A stretch of 37,008 nt of DNA from Pseudomonadota bacterium (lineage in GTDB: Bacteria > Pseudomonadota > Gammaproteobacteria > UBA1113), in assembly GCA_021778015.1 (NCBI GenBank), contig JAJYCX010000018.1, positions 1 to 37,008 of the forward strand, given 5' to 3'. How positions within the stretch are numbered: position 1 is the stretch's first letter; every line of letters starts with the position of its first letter. Of this stretch, positions 24,319 through 32,319 are shown piece after piece. The notes beneath the pieces were generated by a model. It ran no database searches. It saw nothing but the letters and a program-made list of their open reading frames with translations, and was not told the origin of the DNA. The position numbers and the translations under genes were made by a program.

Positions 24319-24972
24319 ATGAACCCCGAACCCCACATTGTTTTTTTATTCTATGACCACATGACTGCATTAGATGCCATAGGCCCACATGAAGTATTGT
24401 GCCGCTTGCCTGGAGCTGTAATACAGCGCGTTGCAAAAAACCGTGGGCCGGTTAAAAGCGATTCGAGTGGGCTCACCTTAATGGCAGAATATGCTTTGTC
24501 TGAAATTTCTAAGGCCGATGTGTTAGTAATTCCGGGTGCTGGAACGGCAACAGATTTGAAAGACGAGCCAGAAACACTAGAATGGATCCGTATGTTACAT
24601 ACTCAAACCCTTTGGACTACCTCTGTTTGCACGGGCAGTTTGATCTTAGCCGCTACAGGTCTTTTATCTGGTCTAGCTGCAACTTCACATTGGGCAGTAT
24701 TGGATCGACTATCTCACTATCGAGCCCTTCCAACGGCACAACGTGTAGTAAAATCTGGAAAAATCATCACTGCGGCGGGAGTCTCCGCAGGCATCGATAT
24801 GGCATTGCTACTCGCTTCAAAATTGAGCGGGAAAACTGTCGCGGAAACCTTACAGCTAGCTATAGAATATGACCCTGAACCACCTTTTAATTCAGGTTCT
24901 CTCGCTAAAGCTAACTCTAATATTGTTGAACCTTTACGTGCGCATTTATTAAGTCATTTTGAGCCCAAGTAG
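24319..24972 (+). CDS. DJ-1/PfpI family protein (isonitrile hydratase-like)
   Basis: 217 residues. The class I amidotransferase-like fold has VLVIPGAGTATDL and a nucleophile elbow TSVCTGSLILAATGLL with C104; D19 in ALDAIGPHEVL matches the Asp used by isonitrile hydratases, and ATSHWAVLD follows. The AraC-type HTH found in GlxA-like regulators is absent. It may hydrate isonitriles or act in aldehyde/stress defence. AAAGGGAGAA precedes the ATG. The next gene begins within 8 nt of the stop, so the pair is an operon. Confidence 0.85.
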   Translation: MNPEPHIVFLFYDHMTALDAIGPHEVLCRLPGAVIQRVAKNRGPVKSDSSGLTLMAEYALSEISKADVLVIPGAGTATDLKDEPETLEWIRMLHTQTLWTTSVCTGSLILAATGLLSGLAATSHWAVLDRLSHYRALPTAQRVVKSGKIITAAGVSAGIDMALLLASKLSGKTVAETLQLAIEYDPEPPFNSGSLAKANSNIVEPLRAHLLSHFEPK

Positions 24973-24979
24973 CAAAATT

Positions 24980-25753
24980 ATGAAAAAAATAAAACTAGGC
25001 CTCCCGCTAGAATATCAAAAACGACCTGAATATTTTGATGCCCATAATGTGAATGAAGATACTGCCGCAAAAAATGCGGTTATAGAAAGTTTGCTTAGAA
25101 AATACAAGGTTAAAAGCGTATTAGACTTAACTTGCGGCACTGGCTCGCAAGTATTTTTCCTTACAGAACGCGGATACAATGTAACGGGGGCTGATTTTAG
25201 TCCTGCACTATTGGATATTGCAAGAAATAGAGCCTTAAGAGAAAAGATAGATGTTCAATTTATAGATGGCGACATGCGCACTCTCAAAGTTGGTCAATAC
25301 GATGCAGTTATTACTATCTTTAATGCAGTGGGCCATCTTACAAAAGAAGGCTTTGAAAAAGCGATGAGAAACATACATAGAAACCTAAAAGACGGCGGGT
25401 TGTATATATTCGACATATTTAATTTAGACGCCATGACCGATCCTGTAGTCACAGATCTAGCCATGTGCGTTCAAAAAGAAGTTAATGGCACCAGGGTTTA
25501 TACAATACAATGCTCTACTCTGGATAGAACAAACGGCATTCTAACGTCTTATGATCATTATGTACTACAAAAAAATGTAGAAAAACCAGAAAGCTTCAAT
25601 CACAAATTTTCATTGCAGCTTTATACAGCAAAAGAATTAAAGGAAATGCTGGCTAAGAATGGGTTTGAAGTTTTGGGGCAGTATGGTCTGGATGGAACTG
25701 AATTTGTGGCAGATAAAACTATGAATATTCTTAGTGTTGCTAGGAAGATCTAG
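24980..25753 (+). CDS. Class I SAM-dependent methyltransferase
   Basis: 257 residues from ATG 24980; a TTG at 24959 would overlap the previous gene by 14 nt and is less likely. SAM motif I is VLDLTCGTGSQVFFLTERG, followed by VTGADFSPALLDIAR, IDGDMRTL, DAVITIFNAVGHL and LKDGGLYIFDIFN. The substrate cannot be told; the architecture is of small-molecule methyltransferases. The 3' end overlaps the convergent GNAT gene by 14 bp. Confidence 0.85.
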   Translation: MKKIKLGLPLEYQKRPEYFDAHNVNEDTAAKNAVIESLLRKYKVKSVLDLTCGTGSQVFFLTERGYNVTGADFSPALLDIARNRALREKIDVQFIDGDMRTLKVGQYDAVITIFNAVGHLTKEGFEKAMRNIHRNLKDGGLYIFDIFNLDAMTDPVVTDLAMCVQKEVNGTRVYTIQCSTLDRTNGILTSYDHYVLQKNVEKPESFNHKFSLQLYTAKELKEMLAKNGFEVLGQYGLDGTEFVADKTMNILSVARKI

Positions 25754-26282
25754 ATAACCTATATAAAATATGTTTTGACAAAGGATGTTCCTTCGGCAAT
25801 TTAGGATGCGCAAAATCACTATGAATATCTCGATGCAAGCCTATTTTCTCCATCACGCGTATAGAACGTATATTGGCCGGTACTGTAAAAGCAACGATTT
25901 CTGAAAGATTACAGTGTTTAAATCCGTAGTCTAACGCGGCTTTAGCCCCTTCCGTGGCATAGCCTTTGCCCCAATATTCAGATCCCAAACGCCAACCTAT
26001 CTCAACCGCAGGGGTAAAGTGCGCATGCCAAGCTACAGTATTAAGACCTATAAAGCCCATCAATGCACCGGTTTCTTTAAGCTCGACAGCCCAGGTAGTA
26101 TAACCATGTTGTTCGTCATGACGGCGCACATATTGTATAAAGTCTTGGACTTGTTTTCTGGTTAAAGGTCCGCTTAAAAATTCAATCACTTTGGGATCTT
26201 GGTTAATTTTAAAATAGGCCTCTTCATCCTCTATTTGCCAGGTTCTCAAAATAAGTCTTTCTGTAGAGATAATGATCGTCAT
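25740..26282 (-). CDS. GNAT acetyltransferase, RimJ/RimL type
   Basis: 180 residues: TERLILRTWQIEDEEAYFKI, FIGLNTV, VEIGWRLGSEYWGKGYATEGAKA (the acetyl-CoA loop, R/Q-x-x-G-x-G/A form), and IVAFTVPANIRSIRVMEKIGL. Relatives acetylate protein N-termini or small amines. The start codon overlaps the stop of the upstream kinase-like gene (ATGA), so the two form an operon. Confidence 0.9.
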   Translation of the reverse strand: MTIIISTERLILRTWQIEDEEAYFKINQDPKVIEFLSGPLTRKQVQDFIQYVRRHDEQHGYTTWAVELKETGALMGFIGLNTVAWHAHFTPAVEIGWRLGSEYWGKGYATEGAKAALDYGFKHCNLSEIVAFTVPANIRSIRVMEKIGLHRDIHSDFAHPKLPKEHPLSKHILYRLSRSS

Positions 26283-27325
26283 GATACAGTTTCCACTAAT
26301 CTTTCTAATTCCATTGCCGGATACAATGCAAATTTATCTTCTTTGTTAAGCTTTTGGAAAAAGTCATCCAAAACGATGGCTATAGGGGCATATCGTTTGA
26401 GCACTGTGCTTATGCCTGCAGGTAGCATGTCCCTTTCGCTCGCTATAAGCTCACGTAAACGCAATTCCCATTGCTCTTTGCCAAAAAAGGTAGTAACGAT
26501 GCATTGTAGCAAGTTTACAATGGCACAAACCTGGTCATAACTCTTATGCTGTGTAAAAAATGTGTTTTCTGCTGCGGTTAATTCAAATTCTGAGAATAAA
26601 GATAAACCAAAATCTGTTAAATAGATTTGCTCGCCATCTGTGAGTATATTTTCATAATGTTCATCAAAGTGCAAAAGACCTCGTGCGCTCATATCACCAT
26701 TGATTGTTCTTAAGCTTTTATCTACCCAAGTAATAGCTGCTTCTGCTGCCTTGCCACCTTTTAAGATTTCAGCACTCAACCAAGCGTACAAGTTTTGTGG
26801 AATATATTCAACAAAAAAGACTATATGAGCCGCTGCTTGATGCAGATCTTCAACCCGCTTGGAAACGACATGGATATACTGCAACTCTTCGCGGTATTTT
26901 TCTAGATCCTCATTAAATTGAATATTAGCTTCATTATGATCATTGGCAAGGATACGCCAATGATACAATATAGGAAAATAAGCACATTCACCGTTCAGTA
27001 CCCATTCAGTCGTTATGGTGTGTGTTGCCAATTCGCGCCAGGCACGAAAACCTGCCGAGCCGATGCCATACTGGAAACAGAGCGGTAAATCATAAATACT
27101 CGCCGTAGACATAAAATGCTGCGGCAACTGCTCCAAATCGGTTAAGGGTACTTTTTTAACAAATACCGGCGTATTCGCTATCTCAATCAAAGCTGCTTTA
27201 CCACCTAGACCTGCGGGTATGGTTTTTGCATCCGCTAACGTCTCTATGAGTTGTTTGTTACTAAGATGGGCAAGATGTGCTGAGACTGTATTGTAGCGTT
27301 TGCTGCGTTGCTGTAGTTTATTCAT
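26279..27325 (-). CDS. Protein-kinase-fold protein
   Basis: 348 residues with a near-complete kinase set: VFVKKVP (K57 or K58), RAWRELATH (E98), LLHFDEHYENIL (H219-x-D221 with N226) and LTDFGLSLF (D238 of DFG). The N-terminus includes AGLGGKAALIEI in place of a glycine loop. It may be an active Ser/Thr kinase or a small-molecule kinase; the HFDEHYEN form is intermediate between protein kinases and APH-type enzymes. It lacks membrane segments. Coupled by ATGA overlap to the acetyltransferase gene, which suggests a common pathway. Transfer into the host as effector is possible but has no direct support. Confidence 0.7.
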   Translation of the reverse strand: MNKLQQRSKRYNTVSAHLAHLSNKQLIETLADAKTIPAGLGGKAALIEIANTPVFVKKVPLTDLEQLPQHFMSTASIYDLPLCFQYGIGSAGFRAWRELATHTITTEWVLNGECAYFPILYHWRILANDHNEANIQFNEDLEKYREELQYIHVVSKRVEDLHQAAAHIVFFVEYIPQNLYAWLSAEILKGGKAAEAAITWVDKSLRTINGDMSARGLLHFDEHYENILTDGEQIYLTDFGLSLFSEFELTAAENTFFTQHKSYDQVCAIVNLLQCIVTTFFGKEQWELRLRELIASERDMLPAGISTVLKRYAPIAIVLDDFFQKLNKEDKFALYPAMELERLVETVS

Positions 27326-27738
27326 AAATATCCGCTCTGATTTTTGTGGATATTCTGCTATTTATTGTTATAAAACAATGTATTAGGATAAGGGACTGTC
27401 TTCTGTTCATAAGGGCAGCTTAATGGTTACGCTTAAAAAAGTCAACAGTAACTATGTACGCCTTGTAGTAAGAAAAACGTATAGTTGGATAGATTGGGGT
27501 ATATATTCATCTTCCGCTCGCAGTTCGGAAAATAATGGCGCTCGAAACACAATCGTTTCTCGAAAATATCCACTCTCTGAATATCTTCCCGCTCCCTAAC
27601 GGTCGCGGCTCGGTTCATCCGTTTAAACCGAACCGCGACCGTTAGGGAGCGGAATGTTTAATTTTTTGGGTGCCGTTGATTTTAGAGCAATGAAAAATAT
27701 ATACTTAGTCTTTATCCCCTATTAGTTAGAGGTAACAA
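27326..27738. other. Non-coding gap of about 410 bp with a large hairpin
   Basis: No gene seen. It holds the strong hairpin at 27589-27652 and, before it, a short direct echo of the hairpin flank (TTCCGCTC near 27513). The promoters for the divergent kinase and AlaX genes must lie here, but I could not single them out. AGAGGT for the AlaX gene is at the right edge. Confidence 0.4.
27589..27652. repeat. Strong 27-bp stem hairpin
   Basis: CCGCTCCCTAACGGTCGCGG, then CTCGGTT, pairs with AACCGAA followed by CCGCGACCGTTAGGGAGCGG around a 10-nt loop, with a single mismatch. It is GC-rich against an AT-rich background and is followed by AATTTTTT further on. It may be a mobile palindromic repeat or act as a transcript barrier before the AlaX gene. 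Confidence 0.85.
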
Positions 27739-28464
27739 ATGTCATCCTGTATTAAACTAGAAAAACGGCGTTACTTGGAAAACACCTATCTATTCAATTT
27801 AGAAACCTTTATTACATGCGAAGGCAAAGATGATAGAGGAACTTTTGTTTTGCTGGATGAAACGATATTCTATCCACAAGGAGGGGGCCAACCTTCCGAT
27901 GAAGGGATATTACAAGGCAATAATCTACAGATAAACATAACCACGGTTCGTCAAATAGAGAATGAGATCCGTCATTATATAGGTGCTGAAAATCTACCAA
28001 ACTTAGAAAATCTGCGTGTAATCTGTTTCATAGATAAAGATAAACGTCTCCTAAATGCCAGATATCACACCGCTGCTCATTTACTTGGCAATATTGTAGA
28101 ATCGCTATATCCTAAGCTAAAAGCAACTAAAGGCCACTCTTTTCCCAATCAAGCCTATGTTGAATTTCAAGGTACCGATTTGCCTGATGTGATAAGGTTG
28201 CAGGATGCGCTCACTCAATCTATAAACAGCGCTTTTGCAATAAAGATCTTTGAAATTAATCCAGCGGCCTTTGAACAGCAGTTTTATAAATTACCTTATT
28301 CGATCCCAGAAAATAAAGATTTTCGTGTAATGCAAATTGCCGGACTCTCCCCCATTCCTTGTGGTGGTACTCATTTGTCAACCACGAATGAGATTGGTAA
28401 CATGATTATCGGTAAAGTTAAAACAAAAAACGATGTTGTGCATATTTCATATGGGCTAGTATAA
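27739..28464 (+). CDS. AlaX-type alanyl-tRNA editing protein
   Basis: 241 residues with the second half of the AlaRS editing domain fold. Zinc ligands are present: HTAAHLL (H110, H114) and CGGTHLS (C208, H212). FYPQGGGQPSDEG is the conserved glycine-rich stretch. It hydrolyses mischarged Ser-tRNA(Ala) or Gly-tRNA(Ala). A second AlaX-like gene lies 1.4 kb downstream. AGAGGTAACAA precedes the ATG. Followed by a cupin gene after 29 nt. Confidence 0.9.
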   Translation: MSSCIKLEKRRYLENTYLFNLETFITCEGKDDRGTFVLLDETIFYPQGGGQPSDEGILQGNNLQINITTVRQIENEIRHYIGAENLPNLENLRVICFIDKDKRLLNARYHTAAHLLGNIVESLYPKLKATKGHSFPNQAYVEFQGTDLPDVIRLQDALTQSINSAFAIKIFEINPAAFEQQFYKLPYSIPENKDFRVMQIAGLSPIPCGGTHLSTTNEIGNMIIGKVKTKNDVVHISYGLV

Positions 28465-28493
28465 AGTATTTTAAAAAAAGGAAATGGATATAA

Positions 28494-29027
28494 GTGGAAA
28501 AAGCAACCAGGCGCTTAACGACAGGTATTAATTTAGAGACCAATGAGTCTCTTATTATTGCCGATGAATCTGTAAATAGACTTATTCCCTATGCTAAATA
28601 CCCGAGTTTCCAAATACAAGAATTGTTTTATAGTGAAGAATCTCCCTTATCACTAACAACTCGTCATATAGTAAAGGAATATGATATTGATTTACCAGAA
28701 AAAGCGATACGCTTTCTGAAAGTACGTATGCCCACCAAAACAGAAATAACGGCAGATTTAGTGCGCGCAGGCGAACCCATCCCAGAAGATTGGCATAAAT
28801 TTAATCTGCATCGTACAGATTCAATCGATTATATTTATATCCTCTCTGGCAATATTACTTGTGTTGTAGGTACAAAAACAACTGAATTATCCGCCGGAGA
28901 TTTTGTTGTACAGATTAGCCCCGAGCATATGTGGCTCAATGATAGTGATGAACCATGCTATATGCTTTGTATCATGATAGGTATAGCAGCGCCTGATAAT
29001 CAACAAAGAAGAAAAACCACTTTTTAA
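28494..29027 (+). CDS. Cupin domain protein
   Basis: 177 residues starting with GTG, with AAAGGAAATGG upstream. A cupin half-barrel is visible in the C-terminal part: HRTDSIDYIYILSGNITCVV, then ELSAGDFVVQ and PEHMWLNDSDEPCYMLCIMI. The first motif has H and D/E-like positions, but the second His is shifted, so metal binding is uncertain. The N-terminal third, about 80 residues, repeats parts of a cupin lead-in. Relatives are small-molecule binding or oxygenase-like proteins of unknown job. It follows the AlaX gene in the same direction. Confidence 0.8.
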   Translation: MEKATRRLTTGINLETNESLIIADESVNRLIPYAKYPSFQIQELFYSEESPLSLTTRHIVKEYDIDLPEKAIRFLKVRMPTKTEITADLVRAGEPIPEDWHKFNLHRTDSIDYIYILSGNITCVVGTKTTELSAGDFVVQISPEHMWLNDSDEPCYMLCIMIGIAAPDNQQRRKTTF

Positions 29028-29030
29028 GAA

Positions 29031-29408
29031 TTAAAGCTTTTCACACAATTCAATTTCATTACCATCTGGGTCGCGTAAGTAAAACGAATAGACCTTACCT
29101 TGAGCGCCAAAACGTTCACCATAACGATAGAGTTGAATATTATGCTTACTAAAATAGGCTGCACATTCTTCATAGTCAAAAGGATTTATTTTAAGGCAAA
29201 AATGTTCTAGATTATTAGAGTCTTGCCGTGTATAAGACTTATTATCAATGATATCAATAATGCTGTCGCCCGCGCGCAATTGGGTAAGATGTAGATCCGG
29301 TTGTTTCCTTTCAATAGTACAACCCAAAACATTACAATAGAAATGGATGAGTTCATCTACTTTGTTTGTGTTTAGTACTATATGATCCAGGCCTATAATT
29401 TTAAACAT
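29031..29408 (-). CDS. VOC (glyoxalase/bleomycin resistance) superfamily protein
   Basis: 125 residues: IGLDHIVLNTNKVDELIHFY with the first His, VLGCTIERK, EHFCLKI with a second His, and YLRDPDGNEIELCE with the terminal Glu of the metal set. This fits the glyoxalase fold with metal ligands. It could detoxify a thiol adduct or bind a small toxin. GGAGGAGG precedes the start. Divergent from the HxlR regulator, which probably controls it. Confidence 0.9.
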   Translation of the reverse strand: MFKIIGLDHIVLNTNKVDELIHFYCNVLGCTIERKQPDLHLTQLRAGDSIIDIIDNKSYTRQDSNNLEHFCLKINPFDYEECAAYFSKHNIQLYRYGERFGAQGKVYSFYLRDPDGNEIELCEKL

Positions 29409-29475
29409 GCTGCCTCCTCCAATTATGTCTATAGTTCTATTATTTGCTATTTTAACATGCAGCTGTTATATTAAC

Positions 29476-29489
29476 AAGTATGTATACTT
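29476..29489. promoter_or_regulatory. Candidate HxlR-type operator
   Basis: AAGTAT-GT-ATACTT, a perfect inverted repeat of 6-bp half-sites in the 120-bp divergent promoter region. A second ATACTTA occurs about 30 nt further on. HxlR-family regulators (for example YodB and HypR) bind similar TAC/GTA dyads. Assignment is by position and symmetry. Confidence 0.45.
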
Positions 29490-29528
29490 ATATTATATAG
29501 TGTCGTTTTATATACTTAAAGGTGACTC

Positions 29529-29873
29529 ATGAAAAAAAGCTTACTAGACCTCAACTGCCCCATAGGCACCACCATTAATGTCCTCGGCGGCAAATGGAAA
29601 ATATTAATTTTATTTAGTCTAAGCCAAGGTACCAAGCGATTTAATGAACTACGACGAGAAATACCCGGTGTCACGCAGCGTATGCTAACCAATCAATTAC
29701 GTGAATTAGAAAATGATAAAATTATTTCCAGGAAGATTTATCCGGAAGTTCCGCCTAAAGTGGAATATGCCTTAACCGACATAGGCAAAACGCTAGCGCC
29801 CGTTTTAGATGCTTTGAAAAAGTGGGGACAATGTTATGTTAGAAAGATGGCTGATAGTAATACTGAGTCTTAA
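29529..29873 (+). CDS. HxlR-family transcriptional regulator
   Basis: 114 residues, winged helix: LNCPIGTTINVLGGKWKILILFSL, RFNELRREIPGVTQRMLTNQLRELEND and PPKVEYALTDIGKTLAPVL are all family hallmarks. C10 in the LNCP motif is the redox-sensing Cys position in many members (YodB, HypR, QorR). It probably senses electrophiles or aldehydes and controls the divergent VOC gene and perhaps the AlaX-like gene 18 nt downstream. AAAGGTG precedes the ATG. Confidence 0.93.
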   Translation: MKKSLLDLNCPIGTTINVLGGKWKILILFSLSQGTKRFNELRREIPGVTQRMLTNQLRELENDKIISRKIYPEVPPKVEYALTDIGKTLAPVLDALKKWGQCYVRKMADSNTES

Positions 29874-29891
29874 AAAAGGAAGTAGTTCCCT

Positions 29892-30539
29892 ATGACAAAA
29901 AAAGTATTTTGGCAAGATCCTTATTTGACTGAATTAGATACCACAGTACAAACCGTGCAGGGCAATCAAATTACCGTTGCCGAAACTATCTTTTATGCTT
30001 TTTCTGGCGGCCAAGAAAGCGATCTCGGCACTATAGGGGATTACAAAGTCTTAGAAGCCAGGAAGGATGGCAAAGAAATATTCTATACTCTAGACGATAA
30101 CCATACACTTAAGATTAGCGAAGCTGTAAAAATATGTATAGATTGGGAGCGTAGATACAAATTGATGCGCTTACATTTTGCTGCGGAAGTAGTGCTGGAA
30201 CTGGTGTGTCAGCGTTTTCCCGATGTGGTAAAGGTCGGCGCACATATAGCGCAGGATAAATCGCGTATCGATTTTGAATGGAGCCAAAATATTTCTCCCT
30301 TTATTCCGTCATTGCAGGAAGCAGCGCAAATCATTATAGATTCAAACCAACAGATTATCAGCGCTTTTAGTGATGAAAGTGCTGAACGCCGCTATTGGAA
30401 AATTAATGAATTTTCTCAAGTGCCCTGCGGCGGTACTCATATTAAAAGAACCAGTGAAATGGGCACCATACGCCTTAAAAGAACCAATCCGGGCAAAGGA
30501 CGAGAACGTATAGAGATTTATGTGTCTGAGGCGCTATGA
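29892..30539 (+). CDS. Second AlaX-like protein with altered metal site
   Basis: 215 residues. Same fold as the gene at 27739: FYAFSGGQESDLGTIG, RLHFAAEVVLELV and PCGGTHIKRTSEMG. The first metal pair is H95 and E99 (HxxxE) instead of HxxxH, while C179 and H183 of CxxxH are kept. It could still bind metal with Glu as ligand, or have moved to another substrate. It is behind the HxlR gene in the same direction, so may be induced by the same signal. Confidence 0.85.
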   Translation: MTKKVFWQDPYLTELDTTVQTVQGNQITVAETIFYAFSGGQESDLGTIGDYKVLEARKDGKEIFYTLDDNHTLKISEAVKICIDWERRYKLMRLHFAAEVVLELVCQRFPDVVKVGAHIAQDKSRIDFEWSQNISPFIPSLQEAAQIIIDSNQQIISAFSDESAERRYWKINEFSQVPCGGTHIKRTSEMGTIRLKRTNPGKGRERIEIYVSEAL

Positions 30540-30628
30540 GTGAAGCCATAAAATAGATTTGCGTATATACTCGTCGCCACTGAAAATGCAAGATCTTGAT
30601 GAATACTATAGATTTGAATCGAAGCACT

Positions 30629-30740
30629 GTCATCCTCGATACCCGGAGTACCGGGTACAGGCTCCGATCGGGGATCCAGTTTCAAATCAAGTTTTTTCCT
30701 GGATCCCCGACTGCGGCCTCGCGGCCTGGTCGAGGATGAC
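30629..30740. repeat. Dispersed repeat family B, copy 2
   Basis: 112 bp, same plan as the copy at 13716. GTCATCCTCGA/TCGAGGATGAC ends, GGGGATCCAG/CTGGATCCCC inner pair and the ACTGCGGCCTCGCGGCCTGG block. An extra stretch of about 24 bp with its own dyad (ACCCGG/CCGGGT) is present in the left arm. Confidence 0.9.
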
Positions 30741-30866
30741 AAGGTTCTAGTACAACGCTATTGTATTTATTATTCGCCTTTGTTACAATTAATTTACAGT
30801 ATCCATTTTGAATTGTTTAAAAATGAACCAGAATAGCCTGTTCTATAGCTCGCTAGTTTTACCAGC

Positions 30867-31145
30867 AAAGCATAAAATCAAAGCAAGAGAAGTATACTCA
30901 CAGCAGTTGATTTTTAGGCGCAGCGCCGAGCTCTCGAGCAGCAGGAGTGTAGTACTCTACATGACTGATGCGAGATGTGCGAAGGCAACAAAGCATAAAA
31001 TCAAAGCAAGAGAAGTATACTCACAGCAGTTGATTTTTAGGCGCGGCGCCGAGCTCTCGAGCAGCAGGAGTGTAGTACTCTACATGACTGATGCGAGATG
31101 GGCGAAGGCAACAAAGCCTAAGAATCAAATGCGAAGAGTATACAT
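30867..31145 (+). repeat. Dispersed repeat family A, tandem copies with 123-bp period
   Basis: Two full units (30867-30989 and 30990-31112) and a partial third (31113-31145). Units one and two differ at very few positions. Each carries GGCGCCGAGCTCTCGAG, a TGTAG-TACT-CTACA hairpin and GCGAAGGCAACAAAG. A frame of 122 codons runs through, but the frame is a by-product of the 123-bp period, which is divisible by three; there is no ribosome binding site. The remainder of 30540-31298 holds repeat B and no gene. Confidence 0.9.
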
Positions 31146-31298
31146 GCGAATGCCTCTCCTGGACAGTATTGTCTAGGCGGCTTGGTTTTTAGTAGCTACG
31201 CGTTCTCACCCTTTCATTCCAACCCTCCAAAGCAATAATGTCCAGGCCTAAGCTGTACAGGCATGCCTACATTCAATTTTATTTCAGGAGCTTTTAAT

Positions 31299-32318
31299 AT
31301 GCTGCAATTACATCAAATTTCAAAAACATATACGGTTAACCAGCAGTTGCTCACAGCCTTGCAAGACATCAGCTTAACCATCGCTAAAGGAGATATTTTT
31401 GGCATCGTAGGCAAAAGTGGTGCGGGAAAAAGTACTTTACTACGTTGCATGAACTTACTGGAACGACCTACACAAGGACTAGTGACTATAGACACTGTAG
31501 AGTTAACTCAATTAAAACCTGTAGAATTAAATCAGCAACGCAAAAAAATTGGCATGATATTTCAACATTTTAACTTGCTTTCTTCACGCACTGTCTTTGA
31601 AAATATAGCGCTTCCTTTAGAAGGTCACTACACGCCAGCTGAAATTGCGACTCGTGTTCATAATTTATTGCGTTTGGTTGACTTAGAAGAGAAGGTCGCA
31701 CATTATCCTGAACAATTGAGCGGTGGTCAAAAGCAAAGAGTGGCTATTGCTAGAGCCTTAGCTACAGAGCCTACTCTCCTGCTCTGCGATGAGCCTACTT
31801 CGGCCCTAGATACTGAATCTACGCGCAATATTCTGGAGCTATTACAAACCATTAATCGCAAATTAGGGCTTACCATCGTGCTCATTACTCATGAGTTGAA
31901 TGTAGTCAAAAAGATTTGTAAAAATATGGCGGTTTTAGATAGAGGTCTCTTGATTGAAACCGGTAGCGTATTAGAAATCTTTACTCAACCTAAATCCGAG
32001 ATCAGCAAACGTTTAATTCGCAAACAATTTCACTTGGAACTACCGGATTCTATACGACAAACGATACGCGATCCTAAAAGTACACTGTATGCACCGATCG
32101 TACAGCTCACTTTTATGGGTGAAAGCTCTAAATTACCTGTAATAACGGATCTCATACAAAAATTTGGCTTGTCGGTGAATATCTTGCTGGCGGATATAGA
32201 AAATATCAACGATGCCGCCGTAGGCTATCTGGTGTGTCAGATTAAAGGGGAAGAAGCTCTGGTCAAACAAGCCTTAGATTATCTGCACTCTTTACCCATT
32301 AACATAGAGGTACTATAA
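31299..32318 (+). CDS. metN: Methionine ABC transporter ATPase MetN
   Basis: 339 residues from ATG 31299, with AGGAG 8 nt upstream; a start 36 nt earlier is unsupported. Walker A GKSGAGKST, FQHFNLLSSRTVFEN, signature LSGGQKQRVAIARALA, Walker B LLLCDEPTSALD and HELNVVKKIC are followed by a C-terminal NIL domain (about 245-339), the Met-binding feedback domain of MetN. It drives import of methionine with MetI and MetQ, which here are one fused protein 1 nt downstream. No SAM riboswitch is seen upstream. Confidence 0.94.
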   Translation: MLQLHQISKTYTVNQQLLTALQDISLTIAKGDIFGIVGKSGAGKSTLLRCMNLLERPTQGLVTIDTVELTQLKPVELNQQRKKIGMIFQHFNLLSSRTVFENIALPLEGHYTPAEIATRVHNLLRLVDLEEKVAHYPEQLSGGQKQRVAIARALATEPTLLLCDEPTSALDTESTRNILELLQTINRKLGLTIVLITHELNVVKKICKNMAVLDRGLLIETGSVLEIFTQPKSEISKRLIRKQFHLELPDSIRQTIRDPKSTLYAPIVQLTFMGESSKLPVITDLIQKFGLSVNILLADIENINDAAVGYLVCQIKGEEALVKQALDYLHSLPINIEVL

Positions 32319-32319
32319 A

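Noticed and set aside
30867-31145. CRISPR array
   Set aside because: The units are 123 bp, adjacent without unique spacers, and no cas gene is near.
30808-31176. A 122-codon frame
   Set aside because: It is produced by the tandem 123-bp repeat, has no Shine-Dalgarno and reappears antisense to tRNA genes at 35-262.
31150-31298. SAM riboswitch before metN
   Set aside because: I saw neither the SAM-I core pattern nor a terminator/antiterminator pair; most of the gap is repeat A.
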